DNA of 64,000 nt. Origin: Cryptomeria japonica (lineage: Eukaryota; Streptophyta; Pinopsida; Cupressales; Cupressaceae). Shown piece after piece: positions 47,243 to 59,275 of this stretch. The notes under the pieces were generated by a model, which did not search any database, had not been told where the DNA came from, and was given only the letters and a program-made list of their open reading frames with translations. Made by a program: the position numbers and the translations under genes. The DNA lies in contig NC_081414.1 of assembly GCF_030272615.1 (NCBI RefSeq), forward strand, positions 1,677,501 through 1,741,500, in the 5' to 3' direction. Position 1 is the stretch's first letter. Each line of letters begins with the position of its first letter.

Positions 47243-48225
47243 CACAAATGCTTGTCCTTTTCCTTTAGATTGTGAGGAAGAGGAAGGAGATGAATCCTTC
47301 TTTGTGTAGGTGGATGGCAAGTTGATGTTGTTTTTCTTAAGAAGATTTGTCAACTCATCAACTTGCTTGGTGTGGAATCGATGCTCATCATGACCATACT
47401 TCTTGCAATATGCAAAAGTTGGTTTATCCTTCTTAGGTAGAGTCCCCTTCTTGGAAGAGGATGAAAAATCGCCTTGTGATGGAGAGGATAATTTCCCTTT
47501 TTCTTGTTGTGGCTTTGACTTAGATTGCTTCTTCTTGTTGTTGGAATGTTTTCCTTGACTCCCTTGACTCCCTTGATTAGCCACCAAAGCCTTGGACTTT
47601 GAATACTTGAGAAGCTGCATGTTTAACAACTTAGATTGTTCCAATATCAACATTTTTGTGAAAGCATCAAATGAAGGCATAATATAGGAACTCCCCATTG
47701 TCAAATGATGAGTTTAGAAGCTAGACACAAATGTTGCATATTCTGGTGCAAGATTGTCCAATAGGTTGAATATCAACTGGGCATCCTTTTTGTCAATTCG
47801 ACAATCTTTAAGCTTTTCTCTTAGGTCATTTGCTTTGGTGACATAATCTTGGATTATATCAAAACTCTTGGGATCCAAGTTGGTGAGCTCATTCTCAATC
47901 TTGTAACCTCTGATTTCATCAACTTGACCATACAATTTCTGATACATATCCCAAGCCTCTTTGATTGTAGTACACTTCTCAATGTGAAAAATGAGGTCAT
48001 CTGATACATACACAAAGTTCCAAGAGCCATGTAATTCTCAGTGAGCCATTCTAATTGAGCATTAGGATCAACCTTAGGATCAGGTGGTACTGCTATTGTT
48101 CCATCTATGTAATGCGTGAGACCTTTTTCCATTAATTTGCTCCTTACTTTAATTTTCCATGATGCATAATTATGTGGAGCTAAAGGTGGAGATTTATGGG
48201 GACTCAGTGCAACAAAAATGAAAGA
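47243..48225 (-). pseudogene. gag: Element E gag
   Basis: The minus strand reads a copia gag: HNYASWKIKVRSKLMEKGL, then CTTIKEAWDMYQKLYGQVDE, YVTKANDLREKL and IFNLLDNLAPEYATF (UBN2-type helical region). A Lys/Ser/Gln-rich stretch and one short zinc motif follow (YCKKYGHDEHRFH). A frameshift lies at about 48010 and a stop near 47712. The end at 47243 is where A is inserted; the protease frame continues at 13618. The start codon is not certain. Confidence 0.85.
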
Positions 48226-48271
48226 GCACAAGGAAAGAGAGACACAATCACACAATATACCCCCCAAATTT
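48226..48271 (-). other. Element E leader fragment next to gag
   Basis: A short non-coding piece of E between gag and element D. Its last five bases (48267-48271, AATTT) pair with AATTC at 55903-55907 as the imperfect TSD of D. Confidence 0.65.
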
Positions 48272-49865
48272 TGATAACTCAATGATGAACCACTAGTACC
48301 AAACTGGTACTGAGAGGGGGGGGGGGTGAATCAGTACAGACACAAATACAGTTCAAAACCGGTTTGACAACAAACACTCACAATGACTGATAAACAGAGA
48401 TACCGGTAAGACAGAGTGCAACCGGTAGCATCCAATATAGCTCAATCAGTCATGAACCGGTCACTCACTAAGCTTTTCTCTTAGCTCAATACCACATTAT
48501 CATAATATTCACATGCATGAACTATTAGACTTTACCATCAAATCTTCACAACAGTGAGTTCAATATGTTTTATAGACAGGCATAAAACATAGAAACTTTC
48601 ATGTGCATAATAGATAAAACAAAGCATCAAAAAGCATTTCACATGACACACACATTTTTCACGTGGAAACCCAACTAAGAAAAACCACGGTGGGGATGAA
48701 TACCCACAAGATGCTTTTTGAACTCTTTAGAAGTCTGCTCTGTTAGGAGCCTTGTCCGGTTAAGAACATTACAATAGGTTCTGGTAGGAATCGATCCTGT
48801 TAGGGATCATCCGGTTAAGGGTTAAACCCGGTAGGGTCACCTTGTTAGAGGATTTTAAGAACTCAATAGCTGAAAGGATCTCCTAAGCTTTTCTAGCTTC
48901 TCAGAACTCATTAGCTTCAAGTTACCCGGTTAAGTGATTTACAGCAAGCCGGTTCAAGCCGGTTAAGGCTACCCTGTTAGGGGATTTTACAACTATTGAA
49001 GTGGTTAGAGATCAATAGGTATTACAATGATCTGTTAACAACACTTAATACCAGTACAAATCTGTTTAGGCTCCTCTTTTCCTTCTGCACATATACTTTG
49101 CAGGTATCTCTTCTCTCCTATGGTCTGGCAAGAATCTTGTATCACTTTCATTGGATACACACTCACAACTTTTGCCAGCAACCTTAGATAGAAACCTAAC
49201 ATTGACCTTATAGGGAACATATAGGTCGGTAGCAAAAACCTTAGACCCTAAACTTGTTAGGTTGGGCAATTCAAACGGTTCAATCCTGACTGTTGAAACA
49301 TACTGCATTAAATGTACCAGTCTTGAGTCAATCTCAAGACATTCTCCATCATCCATTATCCACCATTTTCATGGCGGCTGATAACCCATCACGCATTATC
49401 ACCATTTGACAGACTTCGCACATTCCCAAGGTAGATAGGGATAGTCTTCTTTATGCAAGATCCTTCACGTGCACAGAGATTACGTGGCAACACAATCTAT
49501 CCTTCATCATACTGTAAACTCATCACACAAAGAGCACCGATTGAATCACATAGACTTGAGATACTCCAACTGGAAACCCCAAAGTAGAAGCTGCCTTACC
49601 AACTGGTAATCATACAGTGCTTCCATGTGCCAGTTCCCATAACTGCATGCCAGTTCACTTTGAACAAATGTGCCACTTCACTTTGGCATATACCGGTTCA
49701 CACATATGCCGGTACCTCTTTCTTCACTTATCTCATGTGCCGGTTCACACGATGTCTCATATTGACATCAATGACAACATACAATATCATTATGTCTTCA
49801 TGCCAGTTTACACAAGGCTCATGCTGGTTCACATAATGCTCATGCCGGTTCACATAATGTCAACA
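48272..49865 (-). repeat. 3' LTR of element D
   Basis: 1594 bp, TGATAACTCAATGATG to CATAATGTCAACA. Contains a poly-G/TGAATCAG block (about 48314-48336), the hairpin-like block (about 48660-48709), CCGGTTAAG words (48755-48970) and a CCGGTTCACA-type array (49615-49860). Confidence 0.93.
49615..49862 (-). repeat. CCGGTTCACA-type array at the U3 end of element D's LTR
   Basis: About nine copies of a word close to ATGCCGGTTCACA(T) appear on the plus strand, including near 49628, 49647, 49693, 49735, 49799, 49823 and 49844, and again in the other LTR (55668-55900). On the element strand this is the first 250 bases of U3, where enhancers usually lie. Confidence 0.75.
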
Positions 49866-49877
49866 ATCTCCCCCTTT
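49866..49877 (-). promoter_or_regulatory. Polypurine tract of element D
   Basis: The minus strand reads AAAGGGGGAGAT directly before the 3' LTR, nearly the same as in element B. Further G-rich tracts lie at 49925-50035 (CTCCCC on the plus strand). Confidence 0.9.
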
Positions 49878-50121
49878 GGCATTGATGGCAATATACAAAA
49901 GATATCTTCTCTGCTTCACATCTTCTCCCCATTTGTTGCAGATATCTTTTCGCTTCACTTCTTCTCCCCCTTTAACAACAATGCCAATAGTGGAGGTACA
50001 ATCATCACTGTTTCCTCATGCTGCTCCCCCTGAGGAGTAGCAACCTTAAAAACACCAATCAACCTAAGATTTGTCTATCCAGTACCTGACTAATGTAGAA
50101 CAACCACTTTTAGTTCACCTC

Positions 50122-51822
50122 CTAAAGGGGCAATACCCCTAATTCACCTCTCAAATACACAAATGTTGTCTTTGGGAGAGGCTTGGTGAATATGTTTGCT
50201 AACTGCTCCTTACTGGACACATGCTCCAGTGCAATCTCTTTATTCTGAACCTTTTCCCTGAAGAAATGATACTTAAGCTCAAAATGCTTGGTTCTAGAAT
50301 GTAAAATCAGATTCTTTGATATATTGATAGCACTTGTGTTATCACATAATATACTTACTGGTTCAGATATAGGGATCTTGAAGCCTTCCAGTACATGCTT
50401 CATCCAGATTGTCTGAGTGCAGTTCATGAAAGCTGCAACATACTCCGCTTCTGCTGTAGACTGAGAGATGCAACTCTGCTTTTTACTCATCCATGAGACC
50501 ATTCTACCACCGAGAAAGAATGCACCACCTATTGTGCTCTTCTGGTCATCCACATTACCGACCCAATCAACATCTGTGAATACTTTCAGATTGAAATTAT
50601 TGCTGTATGGGTACCACAATCCATAGTCAATTGTTCCCTTTAGATACCTAAGAATCCACTTGACTACACTCAAGTGAGATTCTCTTGGACTCTTTTGGAA
50701 CCTTGCAGTGATGCCAACTGCATGTGCAATATCCGGTCTGCTATGCACTACATAATGCAACTTACCAATCATTGATTGGTATTCCTTCTCATCAACCAAT
50801 GTAGAATAATCTTCCTTTGTCAATTTGCAACCGGTCACCATCGGTGTACCAACCAATTTGCTATCTTCCATGCCAAAAGTCTTCAACACCTCTTTGACAT
50901 ATTTGGACTGAGTGATGAAGATTCCATCCTTCATCTGCTGGATCTGTAGTCCAATGAAGAACTTAATCTCCCCTATGGGTGACATTTCAAACTCTTTCTT
51001 CATCTCATCAGCAAACTCATGACTCATCTTGTCATCTCCACCAAAGATGATGTCATCAACAAAAACTTCACAGATCGGGATCTAATCTTCTTTAGACTTC
51101 AGGTAGATATTGCTATCTTCACTTGTTCTCTCAAATCCAATCTTCACAAGATGGGAATGTAGGCGCTCATACCATGCCCTGGGTGCTTGCTTTAGGCCAT
51201 ATAATGCTTTGTGTAGCCTACATACCATGTCACTGTCTTCAGATAGGGTAAACCCATCTGGTTGCTCAATATATACCTCCTCTTCAAGTACACCATTTAG
51301 GAATGCAAATTTTACATCCATTTGATATACCTTGAATCTCTTAAAAGCTGCATATGCAAGAAGCATACGAACTCCTTCCAATCTAGCTACAGGAGCAAAG
51401 GTTTCCCCATAGTCTTCACCTTCTTCTTGAGCATATACTTTGCAAACCAGTCTGTCTTTATTCCTAATCACTGTGCCATCCTCATTCAATTTATTTCTGA
51501 ACACCCATTTGGTGCCAATGACATTTTTATGCTCTGGTCTGGGTACCAAGGACCATGTACTATTTTTCTCTATTTGGTCAAGTTCTTCTCCCATTGCCTT
51601 GATCCAGTCTTCATCATTATGAGCCTCTTTGAATGATTTAGGCTCAAATTCAGAGATCATACATAAGTTTTCTCTGATCTTTCTTCTGGTAAGGATTCCT
51701 GCATCCTTATCACCTATGATCTTCTTGGGATCATGATTCAGCTTAACATACCAAGGAATAGTCTTAATTGGTTCTTCTTGCTTTTCTTCTTCATCCTTAT
51801 CTTCATCAGTATCAACATTCAC
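50122..51822 (-). pseudogene. pol: Element D reverse transcriptase and RNase H
   Basis: Two long open frames in one reading frame, 51822-51082 and 51027-50122, split by one stop. [22 protein letters not shown], then [36 protein letters not shown] and VFVDDIIFGG, which holds both catalytic Asp residues. RNase H: LKVFTDVDWVGNVDDQKST, STAEAEYVAAF, ILCDNTSAINISKN, and the end IFTKPLPKTTF. Apart from the stop at 51080 the domain order and length look complete. An Asp-to-Val-type change in DVDWVGN (usually DSDWAGD) may affect RNase H. Confidence 0.93.
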
Positions 51823-51833
51823 CAGTTCAGGAA

Positions 51834-52884
51834 CACTATTACTGGTGCTCGGTTGACTGACAACCGGTTCCTAGAAGGTTGCAACCAGTTCATTTACAAC
51901 TTGCTCACTGCCGGTTTTCTCAGTCTTCTTAGAGGATTCATCAACTCTTACATTGATGCTTTCCATAATTCTTTGAGTCCTATTGTTGTAGCACTTGAAA
52001 GCTTTACTCTTGGTGGAATATCCTAGAAATATTCCTTCATCACATTTAGCCTCAAATTTGCCTTGATGTTCACTCCTCTTGATGTAACATTTGCTACCAA
52101 AGACCTTAAAATAGTTTACCACAGGGATCTTACTAGTCCAATACTCATAAGGAGTTTTGTCCTTGCCCTTTTTGATGAGTACCCGGTTCATAGTGTAAAC
52201 TGCAGTGCTCACCGCTTCTCTCCAAAAGGTGTGAGCAACCTTTCCTTGGATCAACATAGTTCTAGCTGCTTCAACCACAGTCCGGTTATTCCTCTCTGCT
52301 AGGCCATTCTGCTATGGAGTCTGGGGGATAGACAGTTGTCTCTTGATGCCAAATTCTTCACAGTACTTGTTGAATTCACTGGAAGTGAATTCCCCTCCTT
52401 GATCAGTTCTGAGACACTTGATCCTTTTACCGCTTTCCTTTTCCACTAATGCTCTGAAAGATTTGAATTTCCCAAAAGCTTCAGAATTGTCCTTCAAGAA
52501 TGTGACCCACATCATTCTTGAGCAGTCATCAGTGAGAATCATGAAGTACCTATCACCCTGCACACTTCTAGTTTTCATAGGACCACATAAATCAGTATGC
52601 ACAAGATCAAGCAAGTTGCCAGCAGTGAAAGATTTACCTTTAAAAGTTGAGGAAGACATTTTCCCCAATTGACATTCTCTATACAAGGTATTATCCGGTT
52701 TGCTCAGCACTGGCAACCCTCTAACTGCCTTGATCTTACTAGCCTTCACAATGTTGTCAAAGTTCACATGGCAGAATCTCCTATGCCATATCCATCTATC
52801 ATCAAGCTTAGCCATAAGACATGTACTTATATTAGCATTTAGATGAAGTAGGTTACCTTTAGTCTGCATGCCAGTGGCTACCAA
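51834..52884 (-). pseudogene. pol: Element D integrase
   Basis: Integrates the cDNA. Pre-integrase region: WIWHRRFCHVNFDNIVKA and ECQLGKMSS. Core: HTDLCGPM, TDDCSRMMW, RTDQGGEFTSSEFN, a TAG at about 52315 in place of the first Gln of PQQNG, then AERNNRTVVEAARTML. The C-terminal part reads YFKVFGSKCYIKRSEHQG, EGIFLGYSTKSKAFKCYN. Another TAG near 51871 separates the tail. Catalytic Asp, Asp and Glu are present. Confidence 0.92.
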
Positions 52885-52953
52885 TTTACCATCTTTACCT
52901 TTGATTATGCAAATTCCATTCTTGAATTGCAGAGTGAGTCCACTATCATTTAA

Positions 52954-53199
52954 CTAGGCAACACTTAAAAGGTTGTGTCTGAGACCATCAACCCAATACA
53001 CATTGTCAGCACTACTCTTTCCATTCAAGGAGATGGATCCTCTGCCTTTGACCATGCATGGTGCATCATTGCCAAAGCGAGCCACACCACCATCATACTC
53101 TTCTAATGATAGAAACTTGCTCCAGTCACCAGTCATATTGTGAGAGAAGCCACTGTCAATGATCCACTCATTTGAATCATCAAACCGGGAGACAAGAGC
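52954..53199 (-). pseudogene. pol: Element D protease
   Basis: The minus strand reads the retropepsin start near 53165 (SGFSHNMTGDWSKFLS type) and then VARFGNDAPCMVKGRGSISL and VYWVDGLRHNLLSV, as in B. In-frame stops at 53200 and 52953 flank it. The active-site Asp region is just upstream of the open part. Confidence 0.8.
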
Positions 53200-54199
53200 C
53201 TATTTGTCTGTTACATCTTCCTTTATAGCAACGAACACAATGTCTTCATTTTCTTCATCTTCTGATTCCTCATCTGTGACACCTTCATCCACTGCCACAA
53301 AACAATTTCTCCGGTTTCCTCCTTTGAATTTCTTGAACCTTTCCGGTTTGTCCTTGTTGTCACTGTTAGGACAATTCATAGCAATATGTCCTATCCGGTT
53401 GCAGGAGGAAAATTTAAAAGGTAGCTTACCTTTGTATTTACCAGTTCCTTTTGGGAATCTCCTGGCTAGAAGAGCTTCAAATTCTATCAGAAACTCTTCA
53501 TCCTTCATTTCTCTGTTCTAACTAGGTTCCCCACTAGTGCTAGCCTCTTTTCCTTTTCTGGATGGTATAGCAGAAGCTTTAAAAGCTGATTCTGACTTTT
53601 GAACACTACCATCAAAGCTATTCAGCTCATAGGCTGTCAACTTGGCTATGATGGAGTCCAAGGATGCCTTAGACTTGTCTATTGATCTCAGCTCCTAGAT
53701 AGCAGCAACCCTTATTGCATAGACTGGCAACAGGGATCTTAGGAATTTACTTACCACAGTGGAATCTTCTATTTTGCCACCTGCACTCTTTATTTCTCCA
53801 ACAACTGTTTTGATTCTTATTCCATACTGCTGAATGGTCTCTCCTTCAACCATCCTCATGTCTTCAAACTTTCCTCTCAAGCTCTCTTCCTTGGCCTGTT
53901 TTACATGCTCATCACCACCATAGATATTTTCAAGAGCATCCCATACTTCTTTGGGATTTGCCTTGTCCTGAACATCAATAAACTCAATGTTAGATAGACT
54001 ACTGATGAGGGCTTCCATGACTTGCCCATTTTCTTGTCTCTCTCTTTTGGTCATCGGTGAGAGTACCGATAGGAACAACATATACATTTTCAAAATAACT
54101 CCAGTGTTGAACACCCATGCTTTTGATGAATATCTTCATCCTGTCTTTCCATATACCAAAGTTTTCCCTGTTGAACTTTGGACCTTCCCTCTTCATCAT
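53200..54199 (-). pseudogene. gag: Element D gag
   Basis: ATG at 54199, 53 bases inside the primer-binding site. Reads FNRENFGIWKDRMKIFIKSM, then after a frameshift near 54060 the UBN2 helical region (DKANPKEVWDALENIYGGDE, MVEGETIQQYGIRIKTVVGE). The nucleocapsid part at 53508-53200 holds FKFSSCNRIGHIAMNCP. Compared with B (FKCFNCNKIGH) the first Cys of the CCHC knuckle is gone, so zinc binding would be lost. There are stops near 53694 and 53520. Confidence 0.88.
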
Positions 54200-54251
54200 T
54201 TGGCTAGGATCTTTTCCTCAAGTGGTTAAGCTTACAACACAGAGGACCTGG

Positions 54252-54266
54252 GTTGCTCTGATACCA
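54252..54266 (-). promoter_or_regulatory. Primer-binding site of element D
   Basis: The minus strand reads TGGTATCAGAGCAACC, complementary to initiator tRNA-Met, two bases inside the LTR. Confidence 0.93.
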
Positions 54267-54268
54267 AT

Positions 54269-55902
54269 TGATAACTCAATGATGAACCACTAGTACCAAA
54301 CTGGTATTGAGAGGGGGGGGGGTGAATCAGTACAGACACAAATATAGTTCAAAACCAGTTTGACAGCAAACACTCACAATGATTGATAAACAGAGATACC
54401 GGTAAGACAGAGTGCAACCGGTAGCATCCAATATAGCTCAATCAGTCATGAACCGGTCACTCACTAAGCTTTTCTCTTAGCTCAATACCACATTATCATA
54501 ATATTCACATGCATGAACTAGTAGACTTACCATCAAATCTTCACAACAGTGAGTTCAATATGTTTTATAGATAGGCATAAAACATAGAAACTTTCATGTG
54601 CATAATAGATAAAACAAAGCATCAAAAAACATTTCGCATGACACACATATTTTTCACATGGAAACCCAACTGGGAAAAACCACGGTGGGGATGAATACCC
54701 ACAAGCTCCTTTTTGAACTCTTTAGAACTGCTCTGTTAGGAGCCTTGTTCGGTTAAGAACATTACAATAGGTTTTGGTAGGAATCGATCCTGTTAGGGAT
54801 CACCCGATTAAGGGATACCCGGTTAAGGGTTAAACCCGGTAGGGTCACCTTGTTAGAGGATTTTAAGAACTCAATAGCTGAAAGGATCTCCTAAGATTTT
54901 CTAGCTTCTCAGAACTCATTAGCTTTGAGTTACTCGGTTAAGGGATTTACAACAAGCCGGTTAAGACCACCAGATTTAAGGGATTGTGAATCAAGCTGGT
55001 TAAGGCTACCCTGTTAGGGGATTTTACAACTGTTGAAGTAGTTAGAGGTCAACAGGTATTACAATGATCTGTTAACAACACTTAATACCAGTACAGATCC
55101 GTTTAGGCTCCTCTTTTCCTTCTACACATATACTTTGCAGGTATCTCTTCTCTTCTATAGTCTGGTAAGAATCTTGTATCACTTTCGTTGGATACACACT
55201 CACAACTTTTGCCAGCAACCTCAGACAGAAACCTAACATCGACCTTATAGGGAACATACAGGTCGGTAGCAAAAACCTTAAACCCTAAACTTGTTAGGTT
55301 GGGCAATTCAAACGGTTTGATCCTGACCGTTGAAACATACTGCATTAAATGCACCAGTCTTGAGTTGATCTCAAGACATTCTCCATCGTCCATTATCCAC
55401 CATTTTCATGGTGGCTGATAACCCATCACGCGTTATCACCATTTGACAGACTTCGCACATTCCCGAGGTAGATAGGGATAGTCATCTTTATGCAAGATCC
55501 TTCACGTGCACAAAGCTTATGTGGCAACACAATCTATCCTTCATCATACTGTTAACTCATCACACAAAGAGCACCGATTGAGTCACATAGACTTGAGATA
55601 CTCCAACCAGAAACCACGAAGTGGAAGCTGCCTTACCAACCGATAATCGTACAGTGCTTCCATGTGTCGGTTCCCATAACTGCATGCCAGTTCACTTTGA
55701 ACAAATGTGCCGCTTCACTTTGGCATATACCGGTTCACACATATGCTGGTACCTCTTTCTTCACTTATCTCAGGTGCCGGTTCACACTATGTCTCATATT
55801 GACATCAATGACAACATACAATATCATTATGTCTTCATGCCCGTTTACACAAGGCTCATGTCGGTTCGCATAATGCTCATGCCAGTTCACATAATGCCAA
55901 CA
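54269..55902 (-). repeat. 5' LTR of element D
   Basis: 1634 bp, TGATAACTCAATGATG to CATAATGCCAACA. It is about 40 bases longer than the other copy, largely through extra CCGGTTAAG-type sequence at 54800-54835 and 54955-54995. Otherwise the copies are very similar. Confidence 0.93.
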
Positions 55903-57334
55903 AATTCACTCAATCAAAGACCCCCCCCCCCCCCCAAATAAATAAATAAATAAATGATGATTTGACACTTTATACTTAATGCGTGTACAATGGGCCACTT
56001 GCAAAAAATGGCAAAGTGGACTTCTGATTTCAACTTTACAACTGCCTCAATAAGGCTAAAGGAGACTCAAAATAATAATGCAAGAGATCTAAACTAAGAT
56101 CCAAGCAATTTACAAGTACCAAATAGGCCAAAAAGGACCAATATCTGAAAGTACAATATCCACTCAAAATCTCTGAAAACTGATCATAGATTACGAAAGT
56201 AGATGAAAAATATGCACTTAAAAAAAACACGATACTTGAAAAGGAGGTCTTATGAGCTCAAACGAAGCCTTTGAAGTTGCAAAATTGAGGATTGGATAGG
56301 TACAACTAAGAGAATCAAAAAATTATGAACAACCTGTGCACCAAAATCAGAAAATAACCACACCACTGCGAAGATTACGAAAAATTAGCCCAAAACGAAA
56401 ACATTGCACCCAAAAATGAGCAAAATTGAGCAAGTTATGAGCCTCCAAAGTTGACCCAAAAATCCAAATTGCTCAATGGAGAGGGGTCTAAAAATAATTT
56501 AAAAAAATGCCGACTAAGCGTTGACTGGGCACCTGTGGGTGATGTGACAGGTGACTAGACTAGGCTGCTTGCGTGGCAGGCGAAGGTGGGCTCGGTGCTG
56601 ACATGGCAAATGTCGGAGGGCCGGCTGGAGGACTGTTGGTGGCAGGGCTGGGCCGACGGTGGCATCGGGGCTATTGCTACCAGAGAATGATAGAGCCTGA
56701 GGGAGGGGCCAATGAGCGGTGGCTGTCGGAGGGCAGGCGGTGGGGGAGCTGGCAAGTGGAGCTGTTGCGGGTTGTCAGAGTTGCAGTGGGCGTCGGGCTG
56801 GAGCAACGGGGTCGGGTATCCGATGTCACTACAGTTGGCGACGGTGGAGGTCGTCAGCGGTCTGTCTACTGGAAGGCGGTGTAGAGGCCGCCGGGGAGCT
56901 GCAAAGGGCAATGGTGTCCGGTGGCCGAAGCTGCTGCACGGCGGCGAGAAAGGCACAAACACCTGCAGAGAATTATGGCGAGATAGGGGGGGTCTATGGA
57001 CCCCCAAACAAAATGTTTTTTTTTTCTTTTTTTTTGAAATAAAACCCCATTTTTTTTTCCAAAACTGGAAAAAATAAATTTCAGAATTTTTTTTTTTGAG
57101 ATCCGAAAATTCCGTATCGTACCGCCTGAATTGGGCAAAAAATTCCTCCAACACCCAAAATTCGATTTTCACCAAAATAGGTCGAGTTTATACTCAATTT
57201 TTATTGAAACAACCTCCTAGATGCAATGGTGAGTTAAAAAACGCTCTAAGATGCCTCCAAAAAGCGCAGTTCCTCAGATTCAAAAATAGAAGTCTTCCAA
57301 GATGTCTCCAAAAACCAATCAATGAAGCCCCAAT
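55903..57334 (-). other. Element E 5' leader with a GC-rich island
   Basis: Between E's primer-binding site and element D. Begins with a 15-base C run and five AAAT units (55920-55955). 56540-56990 is far more GC-rich than the rest of the window. A 206-codon minus-strand frame (57175-56555) crosses it, with Pro/Ser/His-rich content and no domain, so I do not call it a gene. T-tracts follow at 57017-57105. Confidence 0.6.
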
Positions 57335-57347
57335 GGCTCTGATACCA
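57335..57347 (-). promoter_or_regulatory. Primer-binding site of element E
   Basis: The minus strand reads TGGTATCAGAGCC just inside the 5' LTR; initiator tRNA-Met type. Confidence 0.93.
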
Positions 57348-57349
57348 TA

Positions 57350-57765
57350 TGAGATTTTGCCAAGATCAAGGGCACAATGAAAAGTATAAAAGAGAGACAA
57401 AAGAATGACAAGAACAAACTGTATTCTCATCAATATGCAAATGATCAACTGGATTAACCAATACAATGAATATGGGCCTGCTTATATAGGCAAGGCCATA
57501 TGGATATACGAGCACACAATCATGACATGTGGCTCAATGAGAAACAAGGGTAGGTAAGAAATACTAGGGGTAGGTAGGAGAAATAATATAATATTCCACA
57601 AGAGGTGGATGACTCACCGAATGTGGAGTGTAACAACAAGATAAGACCACAAAAGGTGGAATTTCTCCTACAAGCTATATCCCTATGTGCACACTTCTCT
57701 AAGTGTCTCATATCCAAACTACGAAGAGATGCATTATCCTAAGTTAACTTAAGTGTAATAATATC
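57350..57765 (-). repeat. 5' LTR of element E, outer end missing
   Basis: Matches 9900-10313 closely, including the TATATAAG box (plus about 57484). Homology stops at AATAATATC; the final 25 or so bases present in the other copy (to TTATTTACA) are absent, so the end and its TSD copy were probably deleted. Confidence 0.85.
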
Positions 57766-58147
57766 TTCATCAGCTCCATCATCAATTGGAGTCTCTTGGG
57801 CTGAGGATTCCCCTTGACTCTTACCTTTTCCCACTATGAATTTGAATTTAGGAGCCTTTGGGGCTGTTGTATCGTGTCTTTTTTTTGTTCTCAACTTTGA
57901 AGTCTTACCCATAGGACTGACATCATCATCCTTGGATCAAGTCTAGAAAGGCTTCAACTAGATACTCTGTGTGGGAAATGAGGGTGACATAAACATAAAA
58001 GTCTAATTCCAAAGTGTCCACACACCAATGGGACTCTTGGTGCAAGTTATAGGAGCTTTATTGAATATCTCAACTTCCGAAGGGGTGTTCCATTGTTCTC
58101 CATCTCATAGGATCCTTGAAGTCAATGTCTTTGCTTTCAGACCACTA
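57766..58147 (-). pseudogene. Sequence G, part 1: unknown coding remnant
   Basis: The minus strand reads, with several stops and shifts, KDIDFKDPMRWRTMEHPFGS, then SYNLHQESHWCVDTLELDFY and VYVTLISHTEYLVEAFLDLI. A basic tail follows (KLRTKKRHDTTAPKAPKFKF) ending QETPIDDGADED at the edge of E. It probably continues at 9899. I do not recognise it; a retroelement-carried ORF is plausible. Confidence 0.4.
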
Positions 58148-59260
58148 AGCAAAGTGACTTAGGAATGACAACTCCAAGAACGAGTGATGTTTTCTTATAA
58201 GTATGAGATTAGTAATCCTATCCTAACAAGATATACTAGTCTAACATGAATATGCTATGATGTTAAAAATACTTCTAAATTCTATTAAGATGATTTATCA
58301 AAGAGAGGCTAGATGCTTAGTAAAATGACTATAAATTAGATGCATGAAACTTGGATATATGAAAATGAGAAAATGAGAGCTCTATTTATAGGAAAAATAG
58401 GGCAATGGATGGTCAAGATTGGATAATCTTAACAAAGGCCAAGATTGAAAGTTATCAATCCATGTTTACAATTCTCACCAATGAAATGGTGACAATTGTC
58501 AACAAGAGGTTGCTTGAGAGGAGATGTAACAAGCATTAAATGCTTGAGAAGACATGAAGGTTACCCTAGGAGGTAAGGGTTAAGCCTAGGTTAGGGTTAT
58601 CTATTGGATAAACCTTTTATCCAAGGGATAAACTCTTGTGCAAGGGTTAATAGGATAACCAAGGTTAAAGCCATGAATGCTTGATGAGACCCTTAGGTTA
58701 GATGAGGGTTGAGTTAGAGAGAAAGTCTCTAATTATGCAAGAGGGTTGAGTTAACCATTAATGGCTATGTAAGAGCCTTTAATGGTTTGGAAGACTTTGA
58801 GGGTTAACTTGTTGAGGACATAAAGACTTTAATGGTTTTCAAAGACTTTGGAGGCTTTGAGAAGTGACTTCTCTTTGCTTAGGGATGTGACAATATTTAG
58901 GAGATAGATTAGGCTGAATTAGAATTGATTAGAATAATCTAGAAGGGTTTAGGGAGGCAAGTGAGAGATGTAGGAGAATGCAAGTGGGGGGATTTTAAAT
59001 AAATAAATTAGATTTATTTACTTGCAAGGATCAATTTAATTAAATGTAAATTTAATTAAAAGGGGAGAAGGGGGAATTAATTAAATAAAGTGATTTATTT
59101 AATTAAAGGTTAGAAAAGGCTTAGGCAAACTTAATTAAATAAATTGAGTAACTTATTTAATAAAATAGATGAATGTGAATAATTTAATTAAATAGAGGAA
59201 TGAGGTTAAAATGAATATTAAATATTCACTTAGAAAAGTGGTCAGATTTATACGTCCACA
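58148..59260 (-). repeat. 3' LTR of element H (left edge uncertain)
   Basis: The right end is firm: CGTCCACA followed by a polypurine tract identical in core to that of C. The AT-rich part (58990-59220) has AATTAATTAAATAAA-type repeats like the C and I LTRs, but the sequence is otherwise different. The left edge is a guess from the first TG after sequence G (58148); a start near 58188 is also possible. 58360-58960 has many GGGTTA/AAGGTTA words. Confidence 0.55.
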
Positions 59261-59275
59261 TTTTGCCCCTCTTTG
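59261..59275 (-). promoter_or_regulatory. Polypurine tract of element H
   Basis: The minus strand reads CAAAGAGGGGCAAAA before the LTR, the same as in element C. Confidence 0.8.

Larger units (their letters stand above)
48272..55902 (-). mobile_element. Element D: Ty1/copia retrotransposon inserted in E
   Basis: A 7.6-kb element with LTRs 48272-49865 and 54269-55902. On the minus strand: primer-binding site, gag (54199-53200), protease (53190-52954), integrase (52884-51834), RT-RNase H (51822-50122), polypurine tract. TSD is AATT plus T or C. Its proteins closely resemble those of B. Integrase to RNase H has long open frames with few stops, so D is the best-preserved copia element here. Confidence 0.93.

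Noticed and set aside
49617-50033. 138-codon open frame, plus strand, at the end of element D's LTR
   Set aside because: It reads through the CCGGTTCACA array, LTR end and polypurine tract on the wrong strand; it is a by-product of the repeats.
56555-57175. 206-codon Pro/Ser-rich open frame, minus strand
   Set aside because: It lies in a GC-rich island where stops are rare. Other frames are also open and no domain or start context supports it.
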